In this document: positions 8,254-16,375 of the stretch, piece after piece
Position numbering within the stretch: the first letter of the stretch is position 1
Layout: each line of letters starts with the position of its first letter
From: Hydrogenovibrio sp965140365
Lineage (GTDB): Bacteria > Pseudomonadota > Gammaproteobacteria > Thiomicrospirales > Thiomicrospiraceae
Direction: 5' to 3' (one strand)
Length of the DNA: 64,000 nt
Assembly: GCA_965140365.1 (NCBI GenBank)
Contig: OZ223196.1
Made by a program: the position numbers and the translations under genes
Notes under the pieces: model-generated
Told to the model about the DNA's origin: nothing
The model's database searches: none
What the model saw: only the letters and a program-made list of their open reading frames with translations

Positions 8254-9084
8254 ATGTCCGCGTCGATTGACGAAACGTTTCCGCTGGTCGATTTGCGTCC
8301 GGCGGACCGCTATGCTGCCGTTCACTTTCGTGGCGCGACGCATTTACCCTGGCTGGACTTGAAAGAACGCTTGTCGGAGTTACCGCCACGCCCGTCGGAG
8401 CTGCAACTGGTAGGCGACGCGGCTTGTTTGGGTGAGGCTTGCGCTTTTCTCAACGAAAAAGGTTACAGGGTTGTTCAAACCTGGGATGAAACCGCTTATC
8501 TCAGTGAATTGCAAAAATCACCAGGCCTGGGCGTTTCCGGTATGACCTCCAAGCGGCTTTGGCAAGCCAACCCTTTATTGGTTGAGTGGCTCGAATCGTC
8601 GCAGCGGATATCCTCAATGTCGGGGAAAAGCGTATGGGATATCGGTTGCGGCGGTGGGCGAGACGCCGTTTATCTGGCTCTGAAGGGTTTTGATGTCACC
8701 GCCGTCGATCAGCAGGAAGCCGTCTTGTCACGCGCAAGACGGTTTGCCGATCGACAGAGGGCGACCGTGCATTGGAAAAACTGTTCGGTCGATGAAGCGG
8801 ACTGCCTCCCTAATGAAATGGTGGATGTCGTCGTGATGATGCGTTACTTGAACCGGCGATTGTTTTCACGCTTACATCAAGCGATCCGGCCGGGTGGTTT
8901 TGTGGTGATGCAAACCTTTGTCGAAGGGGTGGAAGCCTTCGGCTCGCCGAAAAATCCGAACTATATTTTAAAACGCGGCGAGTTGGCGAAAAGCTTTTCC
9001 GACTTTACGATAATTATTGATAAAATAGAAACATTGAAAGACGGACGCCCGGTTTCGTCTTTTATCGCACAAAAGAAAATTTAA
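8254..9084 (+). CDS. Rhodanese-like domain fused to a SAM-dependent methyltransferase
   Basis: 276 residues. Residues 1-95 resemble a rhodanese fold (PLVDLRPADRYAAVHFRGA, HLPWLDLKERL), but a catalytic Cys in the active-site loop is not evident. Residues 125-275 form a class I methyltransferase with the SAM-binding loop VWDIGCGGGRDAVYLALKG and the acidic VTAVDQ strand. Tellurite-resistance-like methyltransferases (TehB/DUF1698 type) look similar, but the substrate is unknown. I chose ATG at 8254, five bases after the truB stop, instead of the overlapping TTG at 8245. One CCAGGCCTGG palindrome (8521) lies in the linker between the two domains. The cNMP-binding gene follows after 10 bases. Confidence 0.85.
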   Translation: MSASIDETFPLVDLRPADRYAAVHFRGATHLPWLDLKERLSELPPRPSELQLVGDAACLGEACAFLNEKGYRVVQTWDETAYLSELQKSPGLGVSGMTSKRLWQANPLLVEWLESSQRISSMSGKSVWDIGCGGGRDAVYLALKGFDVTAVDQQEAVLSRARRFADRQRATVHWKNCSVDEADCLPNEMVDVVVMMRYLNRRLFSRLHQAIRPGGFVVMQTFVEGVEAFGSPKNPNYILKRGELAKSFSDFTIIIDKIETLKDGRPVSSFIAQKKI

Positions 9085-9094
9085 GAGACTCACT

Positions 9095-9586
9095 ATGCTA
9101 GAAATGACCCCATCCGATTTGTTTGATTATTTTCAGAGTAACGCTATTTGCGAATCCCTGACACGCTCCGATGTTGAAGTCATGTCGCAATTTTTGCAGG
9201 AAAAAAATCTGAAAAAAGGCGACGTGATTTTTGACATGGGGGATGTCGGCGATTCGATGTTTTTCATTGTAAAAGGCAAAGTCGGCTTTTCGGTCAATGA
9301 CGGGCAGGATGAAGCCGAAGTTGGTTTTCAAGGACCGGGGAATTTGATTGGTGAAATGTCGTTTTTTGATCGCAAGCCGCGCATGTTGAAAATGTTCGCC
9401 ATGTCTAAACATGTCTGTCTGTTGGAAATCAAGCGCCCGATGTACGATCGTCTGAAAGTTGAACATCCGTACATCGCCGTGAACTTGGTTGAAAATGCCG
9501 TGGTGAGTCTGGATCATCTAATCCGTGCGTTGAGTAATGATCTGTCGCACTTCGAGCATTATATGGTCGGCTTCGGAAGACATTGA
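9095..9586 (+). CDS. Cyclic-nucleotide-binding domain protein (Crp-type sensor domain only)
   Basis: 163 residues. A cNMP-binding beta-barrel covers about residues 20-125 (KKGDVIFDMGDVGDSMFFIVKGKVGFSV, then GEMSFFDRKPR, which resembles the phosphate-binding cassette). No helix-turn-helix follows, since only about 35 residues remain, so it is unlikely to be a DNA-binding Crp homologue. Whether it binds cAMP, cGMP or nothing cannot be told. It sits 10 bases after the methyltransferase and before rpsO, in the middle of a ribosome/RNA block, but a role there is not established. Confidence 0.85.
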   Translation: MLEMTPSDLFDYFQSNAICESLTRSDVEVMSQFLQEKNLKKGDVIFDMGDVGDSMFFIVKGKVGFSVNDGQDEAEVGFQGPGNLIGEMSFFDRKPRMLKMFAMSKHVCLLEIKRPMYDRLKVEHPYIAVNLVENAVVSLDHLIRALSNDLSHFEHYMVGFGRH

Positions 9587-9712
9587 ATTTTTAAGACGTT
9601 TCGTGAATATAAGCATGGACAAGTCGGCTTGTTTATGTATAATTCACGTTTTCATTCTGCCATCGGTTGCGGAATGGAGAATTTTATAAACCGATTTATC
9701 AAAGGATAAAAC

Positions 9713-9979
9713 ATGCTAACAGCTGAAGATAAAGCAAAAATCGTTGCCGAATACGCAACCAAAGAAGGTGACACTGGTTCTCCAGAAGTACAGGTTGCCT
9801 TGTTGACGCACCGCATCACCTATTTGACGGATCACTTTAAATCCCACATCCACGACAACCATTCTCGTACTGGTTTGTTGCGTTTGGTTAGCCGTCGTCG
9901 TAAGTTGCTGGATTACTTGCATAAGAAAAATGCACCAAGATATTTTGATTTGATCAAAAAGCTTGGACTGCGTAAGTAA
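9713..9979 (+). CDS. rpsO: 30S ribosomal protein S15
   Basis: 88 residues (with Met), the standard S15 length. Motifs GDTGSPEVQVALLTHRI and the C-terminal HDNHSRTGLLRLVSRRRKLL contact 16S rRNA helices 20-22. ATG at 9713 is preceded by AAAGGATAAAAC. In enterobacteria S15 represses its own translation through the mRNA leader, and a leader of over 100 bases is available here. The usual rpsO-pnp pairing is kept, but a terminator and a repeat element now separate the two genes by about 480 bases. Confidence 0.98.
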   Translation: MLTAEDKAKIVAEYATKEGDTGSPEVQVALLTHRITYLTDHFKSHIHDNHSRTGLLRLVSRRRKLLDYLHKKNAPRYFDLIKKLGLRK

Positions 9980-9994
9980 TCAACTTCGCTTGTC

Positions 9995-10025
9995 AAAAAA
10001 ACCCCGCATCGCGGGGTTTTTTTTT
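9995..10025 (+). terminator. rpsO terminator
   Basis: CCCCGC-ATC-GCGGGG is flanked by six A residues on the left and nine or more T residues on the right, a textbook intrinsic terminator that could work in both directions. Confidence 0.9.
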
Positions 10026-10060
10026 GCCTGATACCCGCCGAAACCCGTTTATAAAAACTT

Positions 10061-10225
10061 TTGGAGAGCTTTGCATGAGTGGGGCGCGATAGAAAAATGA
10101 GATAAAATTTTTATGAATTAGGCGGAAAACGCAGCGAATAGCGAGCTATTCGCCAGTTTTTCAACGACATTCAGGGACATTTTAGCGATTTTTATCCGTG
10201 CATCCATCTCGTGCAAGGCTCTCTT
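10061..10225 (-). repeat. Copy 1 of the ~160-bp dispersed repeat (MITE-like)
   Basis: About 165 bases, bounded by GGAGAGCTTTGCAT on the left and GTGCAAGGCTCTC on the right, so it has 12-13-bp imperfect terminal inverted repeats. A central perfect stem, GCGAATAGC-GA-GCTATTCGC when read on the plus strand, lies near 10135-10155. It is nearly identical, in opposite orientation, to copies at 39329-39491 and 41408-41572. No ORF. It lies between the rpsO terminator and the pnp leader. Confidence 0.9.
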
Positions 10226-10319
10226 TCGGTTTAAATGCATACGGTCGGTTGTTTGTCCGAGGATTTATTGTAAAATGTCCGGACTGTTTTAGGCTAACTT
10301 TTATTTGTAATTGACCTCT

Positions 10320-10441
10320 GACGACCTCGAAATTTCTCAGGCCGGAAACCTTTACAAGCCTGAATCCTCAGTAGCTTTACGCTTTAAAGTTCCTGGTGAT
10401 TCAGGTTTCACTGGCTGTATAAAAGACTCGATTTGGTCGTC
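10320..10441 (+). promoter_or_regulatory. pnp leader stem-loop (probable RNase III target)
   Basis: GACGACC at 10320 pairs with GGTCGTC at 10435, GAAACC at 10345 with GGTTTC at 10404, and CCTGAATC at 10359 with GATTCAGG at 10398. Together they give a long nested hairpin ending 20 bases before the pnp start. In E. coli a comparable pnp leader stem is cut by RNase III and lets PNPase repress its own translation. The same control is inferred here from position and shape. Confidence 0.7.
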
Positions 10442-10460
10442 GCCCGATAAGGAAAAATGT

Positions 10461-12545
10461 ATGGCAAAGTACGTTAAGTCTTTCCAGTATGGAAAGCATG
10501 AAGTTCGATTGGAAACCGGTGAAATTGCCCGTCAGGCGGACGGTGCGGTAATGGTCGCGATGGGTGAGACTCAAGTCTTGGTCACAGCCGTTGGCGCAAA
10601 AAACGCTAAACCGGGGCAGGATTTCTTCCCGCTGACCGTTCAATACCAGGAAAAAACCTATGCCGCCGGTAAAATTCCGGGAGGCTTTTTAAAGCGTGAG
10701 GGGCGACCTTCCGAAAAAGAAACTCTGACCTCGCGTTTAATTGACCGTCCAATTCGTCCATTGTTCCCAAAAGGGTTTATGAACGAAGTGCAAATCATCG
10801 CGACAGTCGTCTCTTTAGACCCGGAAGTCGGAACTGAAGTGCCTGCCATGCTGGGCACATCTGCAGCCTTGGCCATTTCCGGTATTCCTTTTGACGGCCC
10901 AATCGGTGCGGCCGTTGTCGGTTATCAGGACGGCGAATACTTGTTGAATCCATCCGGTGACGAATTGCTGGAATCCGATTTGGAACTGAGTGTGGCCGGA
11001 ACGTCCGAAGCCGTGTTGATGGTGGAATCTGAAGCCGCTGAATTGTCCGAAGACGTTATGTTGGGTGCGGTAATGTTCGGTCATGATCAAATGCAAGTGG
11101 CCATTGATGCGATTAAAGAAATGAAAGCCGATGTCGGTAAGCCGCAATGGGACTGGGAACCGGCCGTGGAAAACACGGAATTGAAAGACAAAGTTTTCGA
11201 TTTGATTCGCAGTGACATCGAAGCGGCTTACAGCATTGCCGATAAAATGGATCGTTATGCCGCCATTGATGCCGCCAAAGCCAAAGCGTTGGACGTCTTG
11301 CAAGCGACTGAAGAGAACGCAGACGGTTATGACGGCGGCGACATTGAAAAAATGGTCGGTAAGTTGCAGAAAGAAATCGTCCGTGGACGCATTATTGCGG
11401 GTGAACCGCGTATCGACGGACGTGATACGAAAACCATTCGTCAAATCGATTGTCAGGTCGGTGTTTTACCGAAAGTGCATGGTTCGGCCTTGTTTACGCG
11501 TGGCGAAACTCAAGCGTTGGTCGTCACCACGCTGGGCACGGAAAAAGACGCTAAGATTGTCGATGAACTGACCGGTTCTTATTCCGACCGTTTCATGTTG
11601 CATTATAACTTCCCTCCGTATTCCGTCGGTGAGTGTGGTCGTGTCGGTTCGCCGGGGCGTCGTGAAATTGGCCACGGAATGTTAGCGCGTCGCGGTGTTT
11701 CGGCTTTGTTGCCAACGTCTGAAGAATTCCCATACACCATTCGTGTGGTCTCGGAAATCACCGAATCCAACGGCTCCTCTTCCATGGCCACAGTGTGTGG
11801 TACCTCCATGTCCTTGATGCATGCCGGTGTGCCGATTGCCGCGCCGATTGCCGGTATTGCCATGGGCTTGGTGAAAGAAGAATCCGGTTTTGCCGTTTTG
11901 TCCGATATTTTGGGTGATGAAGACCACTTGGGCGATATGGACTTTAAAGTCGCGGGTACCGAGCAAGGCGTCACCGCTTTGCAGATGGACATCAAAATCA
12001 CCGGTATTACTCGTGAAATTATGGAAATCGCTTTAGGTCAGGCGAAAGACGGGCGTTTACACATTCTAAAAGAGATGGATAAAGCCATCACCGCCTCGAA
12101 TGTCAGTGTGGCCAGCACAGCTCCGCGCTTCTTCAATGTTAAAGTGAAGCCTGAAAAAGTACGCGAGATCATCGGTAAAGGCGGCGCGACCATCCGCTCC
12201 ATCACCGAAGAAACCGGCGTGACGATTGAAATTGACGACGACGGTAACGTGAAAATCGCCGCCGTGGACGATGCGTCTGCGGAAGCCGCTAAAGCACGTA
12301 TTGCCGAAATCACCGCTGAACCGGAAATCGGTAAAGTCTACGATGCGAAAGTCGTTAAAATCGTTGATTTCGGCGCGTTCGTATCCTATATGCCGGGGCG
12401 TGAAGGCTTGGTGCACGTGTCGCAAATTGCCGACGAACGTGTTGAAGACGTCAATGAGTATCTGAAAGAAGGTCAGGAAATTCAGGTACGTTTGATTGAC
12501 ATCGACAAGCAAGGACGCGTTAAACTGTCCATTAAGGAAGTGTAA
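10461..12545 (+). CDS. pnp: Polyribonucleotide nucleotidyltransferase (PNPase)
   Basis: 694 residues. It has two RNase PH-like domains separated by a helical domain, then KH (VKPEKVREIIGKGGATIRSI) and S1 (GKVYDAKVVKIVDFGAFVSY) domains. PNPase degrades RNA phosphorolytically from the 3' end and joins the degradosome in many gammaproteobacteria. I chose ATG at 10461 (MAKYVKSFQYG), preceded by GATAAGGAAAAATGT. The open frame continues 50 codons upstream through the structured leader, but those residues are not PNPase-like. An intrinsic terminator follows at 12581. Confidence 0.97.
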   Translation: MAKYVKSFQYGKHEVRLETGEIARQADGAVMVAMGETQVLVTAVGAKNAKPGQDFFPLTVQYQEKTYAAGKIPGGFLKREGRPSEKETLTSRLIDRPIRPLFPKGFMNEVQIIATVVSLDPEVGTEVPAMLGTSAALAISGIPFDGPIGAAVVGYQDGEYLLNPSGDELLESDLELSVAGTSEAVLMVESEAAELSEDVMLGAVMFGHDQMQVAIDAIKEMKADVGKPQWDWEPAVENTELKDKVFDLIRSDIEAAYSIADKMDRYAAIDAAKAKALDVLQATEENADGYDGGDIEKMVGKLQKEIVRGRIIAGEPRIDGRDTKTIRQIDCQVGVLPKVHGSALFTRGETQALVVTTLGTEKDAKIVDELTGSYSDRFMLHYNFPPYSVGECGRVGSPGRREIGHGMLARRGVSALLPTSEEFPYTIRVVSEITESNGSSSMATVCGTSMSLMHAGVPIAAPIAGIAMGLVKEESGFAVLSDILGDEDHLGDMDFKVAGTEQGVTALQMDIKITGITREIMEIALGQAKDGRLHILKEMDKAITASNVSVASTAPRFFNVKVKPEKVREIIGKGGATIRSITEETGVTIEIDDDGNVKIAAVDDASAEAAKARIAEITAEPEIGKVYDAKVVKIVDFGAFVSYMPGREGLVHVSQIADERVEDVNEYLKEGQEIQVRLIDIDKQGRVKLSIKEV

Positions 12546-12580
12546 CCGTCCGTAACGGTCATGGCCGTTATGTTGTATTG

Positions 12581-12608
12581 AAAAAGGCCGCATTTGTCGG
12601 CCTTTTTT
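12581..12608 (+). terminator. pnp terminator
   Basis: AAAAAGGCCG-CATTTGT-CGGCCTTTTTT: a GC stem of about five pairs continuing into A-T pairs and a T-run, 36 bases after the pnp stop codon. Confidence 0.88.
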
Positions 12609-12654
12609 GTTGAAAGCATTTATGAAATATCCACAAGGCGATTAAGAAGAGACT

Positions 12655-15567
12655 ATGTCAAAGAATCATCCTGCATTTGAATTCATTACCGAACATTTCA
12701 TCGAATCGCTGAACATCACCGTTCAGCATTTCAAGCACAAAGTGACCGGGGCCGAACATTATCACCTGGCCGCGGACGATCCGCAAAACGTCTTTATGGT
12801 CGCTTTGCGGACCGTGCCGATGGATTCCACCGGAGTGGCGCATATTTTGGAACACACCGTTTTGTGCGGCAGTGAAAAATATCCGGTGCGTGACCCTTTC
12901 TTTATGATGATTCGTCGCTCCTTGAACACTTTTATGAATGCCTTTACGTCCAGTGATTGGACGGCTTACCCATTTGCGACCGAAAACCGTAAAGATTTCC
13001 AAAACCTGTTGGAAGTGTATATGGATGCCGTGTTCTTTCCGAATATCGACCCGTTGGATTTCGCTCAGGAAGGACACCGTCTGGAGTTTTCGGAGATGGA
13101 CGATCCAACCTCCGAGCTGACGTATAAAGGGGTGGTGTTCAATGAAATGAAAGGGGCGATGAGTTCGCCGGTATCAACACTGTGGCAAACGTTTTCGGCC
13201 GAAATTTATCCAACCTCGACGTACCACTACAACAGTGGTGGCGATCCAAAAGACATTCCAGAGTTGAGCTACGAGCAATTGGTGGAATTCCATCGTTACC
13301 ATTATCATCCATCGAATTCGGTGTTTATGACTTATGGCGATATTTCCGCCGCCGAGCATCAAACCCAGTTTGAGACGCTCGCCTTACACCGCTTTAACGA
13401 CCAGGTGGAACGGATTATGGTCGGCAAAGAAAAACGCTACACTCAGCCGATGCAGTTTGAAAACCGTTATGCGTTGAATGAAGAAGACCTATCCAAAAAG
13501 ACTCACATTGTGCTGGGCTGGTTATTGGGTGAAAACCGTAACCCGATGGATGTGCTAAAAGGCCATTTATTATCGGCCGTATTGCTCGACAACAGCGCGT
13601 CGCCGTTGCGTCAGGCATTAGAAGCCTCGCATCTAGCCACCGCGCCGTCGCCATTATGTGGCCTGGAAGACTCCAATAAGGAAATGGTTTTCGTGGCTGG
13701 GGTACAAGGTTCCGAAGCGGAACACGCCGATGACATTGAAACGCTGATTCTGGAAACGTTGGAACGCATCGTGCGAGATGGCATCGATACCGATCAGGTG
13801 GAAGCCATGCTGCATCAATTGGAGTTATCGCAACGCGAAATCGGTGGCGACTCTTATCCGTATGGGTTGCAGTTGATTCTGCAATCGCTGGCGGGTGCAA
13901 TGCATGAAGGGGACCCGATTGCGTTACTGGATACAGACGCGGCGTTGCAAACGCTGCGTGAAGAGGTGACCGATCCGAATTTCATTCCGAATTTGATTCA
14001 AGAGTGGATCCTCGATAATCCACATCGTGTACGGTTAACGTTGTCGCCGGACGATCAACTTTCCGACGAGCAGGACGCGGCTGAAAAAGCCAAGTTGAAA
14101 CGCATTCAGGACGGTTTAAGCGACGCGGAAAAACAGGCGATCGTTGAGCGCTCCTTGGCCCTGAAGGCACGTCAGGAACAATTGGATGATGCGTCCATTT
14201 TGCCGGAAGTGACCAAAGAAGACGTTCCGGCAGAAATTAAAGATATTCAACCGGTTACCGACGACTCTAAACGTCATTTAACGGCTTATCAGGCCGGTAC
14301 GAATGGACTGAGTTATCTGCAGATGATTTTGGACTTACCGGATTTCACGGCGGAAGAACAAGCGGTTTTACCCTTGTTCAATGCCTGTATGACGGAGCTG
14401 GGTTCTGCCGGACGCGATTACCTGGAAACGCAATCCTTGCAAGCGGCGGTTACCGGAGGCTTGAGCGCCAAATCGGCGGTGCGAGCGAACTTACATGATC
14501 GCGACGCCTTCCACAGTCACTTCATTTTGTCCGGTAAGGCCTTGAACAAAAACCAACCAGGCCTGGCCGATTTAATGTTGGAAACGTTGGAGCAGGTACG
14601 TTTCGACGAGTTCGATCGTATTCGCGACCTGATCGGCCAAATTCGTTCCTCAATGGACCACGGCATTACCGGCAACGGGCATGGCTTGGCCATGTCGGCC
14701 GCCAACCAGAATGCTTCGCCGGTGGCGAACTGGAGTTTTAACCGATCCGGTTTTGCCGGTATTCGGGCGATTAAATCCATTTACAATTCATTGGAATCCG
14801 ATGGGGAATTGGAACGTATCAGCCAATTGTTCGGTGGAATTCAACAAAAGCTGTTACAGGCTTCGAAGCAAGCACTGGTGATTTCCGATGAAGCCGGCTT
14901 GGATTCAGCCATTGCGAGTTTGTCGGAATGGCAGGGTGTCTTGTCGAACAACGTGTCCGGTCACGGATTGCAACTGGCCGCGTCGCATGACAAAATTCAC
15001 CAGGCCTGGGTTACCAGTACGCAGGTCAACTTCTGCGCCCAGTCTTACCCGGCGGTTATGGCGGGGCATGAAGATGCGCCGAAATTGTCGATTTTGGGGG
15101 CTTGCCTGCGTAACGGTTTCCTGCACTCCGAAATCCGTGAAAAAGGCGGTGCTTATGGTGGCGGCGCGACTTATAATGCGGAAGCCGGCACTTTTGTCTT
15201 CTTTTCTTACCGTGACCCACGCTTGCTGGAAACCTATGCCGACTTCGACCGTGCGTTGGACTGGGTCTTAAGCGAAGAGGCGACGCAATCAAAAGTGGAC
15301 GAAGCGATTCTGAATGTCATCAGTGCCATGGATAAACCCGGTTCACCGGCCGGTGAAGCCCGTAAGGCGTTTTACCAGCAGTTGTACGGTCGTACCCATG
15401 CGATGCGTAAACACTATCGCGAAGGGGTTTTATCCACCACCCTTGAGGATGTTCGGATGGTGACGGAACGTTACTTGAAACCGGGCGCGGCATCGTCGGC
15501 GGTGCTGACGCACAGTGGCATGACGGATACGGTAAAAGACAACGGGTTTGAAATCATTACGCTTTAA
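12655..15567 (+). CDS. M16C zinc metalloprotease, presequence-protease (PreP)-like
   Basis: 970 residues, the size of two-halved M16C peptidases that close like a clam shell around peptides. The inverted zinc motif HILEH lies in the early segment GVAHILEHTVLCGSEKYPVRDPF, with the downstream Glu in NEMKGAMSSP. The C-terminal half carries the GGAYGGGATYNAEAGTF segment that helps substrate binding. There is no signal peptide, so cytoplasmic degradation of free peptides is likely. ATG at 12655 follows GAAGAGACT. The gene holds two exact CCAGGCCTGG palindromes (14557 and 15000). It appears to be a single unit after the pnp terminator. Confidence 0.92.
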   Translation: MSKNHPAFEFITEHFIESLNITVQHFKHKVTGAEHYHLAADDPQNVFMVALRTVPMDSTGVAHILEHTVLCGSEKYPVRDPFFMMIRRSLNTFMNAFTSSDWTAYPFATENRKDFQNLLEVYMDAVFFPNIDPLDFAQEGHRLEFSEMDDPTSELTYKGVVFNEMKGAMSSPVSTLWQTFSAEIYPTSTYHYNSGGDPKDIPELSYEQLVEFHRYHYHPSNSVFMTYGDISAAEHQTQFETLALHRFNDQVERIMVGKEKRYTQPMQFENRYALNEEDLSKKTHIVLGWLLGENRNPMDVLKGHLLSAVLLDNSASPLRQALEASHLATAPSPLCGLEDSNKEMVFVAGVQGSEAEHADDIETLILETLERIVRDGIDTDQVEAMLHQLELSQREIGGDSYPYGLQLILQSLAGAMHEGDPIALLDTDAALQTLREEVTDPNFIPNLIQEWILDNPHRVRLTLSPDDQLSDEQDAAEKAKLKRIQDGLSDAEKQAIVERSLALKARQEQLDDASILPEVTKEDVPAEIKDIQPVTDDSKRHLTAYQAGTNGLSYLQMILDLPDFTAEEQAVLPLFNACMTELGSAGRDYLETQSLQAAVTGGLSAKSAVRANLHDRDAFHSHFILSGKALNKNQPGLADLMLETLEQVRFDEFDRIRDLIGQIRSSMDHGITGNGHGLAMSAANQNASPVANWSFNRSGFAGIRAIKSIYNSLESDGELERISQLFGGIQQKLLQASKQALVISDEAGLDSAIASLSEWQGVLSNNVSGHGLQLAASHDKIHQAWVTSTQVNFCAQSYPAVMAGHEDAPKLSILGACLRNGFLHSEIREKGGAYGGGATYNAEAGTFVFFSYRDPRLLETYADFDRALDWVLSEEATQSKVDEAILNVISAMDKPGSPAGEARKAFYQQLYGRTHAMRKHYREGVLSTTLEDVRMVTERYLKPGAASSAVLTHSGMTDTVKDNGFEIITL

Positions 15568-15616
15568 TATCGTTAGGCTTTAACAACCAGTGAGGCGAAT
15601 GCCCAAGGGAGTCAAT

Positions 15617-16336
15617 ATGCAAGTGAACCAACGCACCGGTGCTTTGATACTGGGTTTTTTCATCTTTCTCGGGTTGTCCTCTCTCGGATTGATTCTGGCC
15701 AATGCGGCGATCGACGTGAAGCAGTATGATCGCATTGTGACCGTTAAAGGGTTAGCCGAACGGGAATACAAGGCGGATATTGTGATTTGGCCGATTTCGT
15801 TCAGTGTGGCGGAAAACGATGTTCAGGGGCTTTATAAGGCGATTGACGAAAACTCGCAAACCATCAAGCGTTTTCTGGTGAAAAATGGCATTCAAGACAG
15901 TGAAATCAGTTTTTCTACGCCCAATATCACCGATAAGTCCGCTCAGAGTTATGGCAGCGGTCCCAAGCCGGAATTTCGCTTTATTGCCAATCAAACGGTG
16001 ACGGTGTACTCCAAAAACGTGGATGGTGTGCGTAAAGTGATGGGCGAATTATCGGCGCTTGGGAAGAAGGGCATTGTTCTCACCGGCGGCGGTTATGATG
16101 GGCAAACGGAGTATATTTTTACCCGCTTGAATGATGTGAAGCCGGAAATGATCGAAGAAGCGACCAAGAAAGCCCGTCAGGTGGCGGAAAAATTCGCCGC
16201 GGATTCCGATAGCAAGCTGGGCAAAATCAAACGCGCCTCTCAAGGCCAGTTCAGTATTCGACCACGAGACCGAAATAACCCGCAAATCAAAAAGGTACGC
16301 GTCGTTTCCACAGTAGAATATCATTTATCCGACTGA
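15617..16336 (+). CDS. SIMPL-domain (DUF541) protein with N-terminal membrane anchor
   Basis: 239 residues. A hydrophobic segment at residues 8-28 (GALILGFFIFLGLSSLGLIL) acts as anchor or uncleaved signal. The SIMPL/DUF541 fold follows: KGLAEREYKADIVIWPISF, a central region, and LNDVKPEMIEEATKKARQVAEKFA near the end. Family members are periplasmic or outer-membrane-associated with no settled function; some are linked to stress tolerance. I chose ATG at 15617 because AAGGGAG lies nine bases upstream. In-frame starts at 15590 and 15599 lack a ribosome-binding site and would place charged residues before the anchor. Confidence 0.88.
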   Translation: MQVNQRTGALILGFFIFLGLSSLGLILANAAIDVKQYDRIVTVKGLAEREYKADIVIWPISFSVAENDVQGLYKAIDENSQTIKRFLVKNGIQDSEISFSTPNITDKSAQSYGSGPKPEFRFIANQTVTVYSKNVDGVRKVMGELSALGKKGIVLTGGGYDGQTEYIFTRLNDVKPEMIEEATKKARQVAEKFAADSDSKLGKIKRASQGQFSIRPRDRNNPQIKKVRVVSTVEYHLSD

Positions 16337-16375
16337 ATGGCTTAACAGATGTCGGACACGGCGATGAGGTGAAAG

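Noticed and set aside
8521..8530. Palindrome copies inside genes as restriction or recombination hot spots
   Set aside because: The sequence alone cannot separate this from an uptake or organisation signal, so it was reported only as an over-represented motif.
10311..10460. Upstream extension of pnp by 50 codons
   Set aside because: It lies in the structured leader; PNPase begins at the ATG at 10461 with a good ribosome-binding site.
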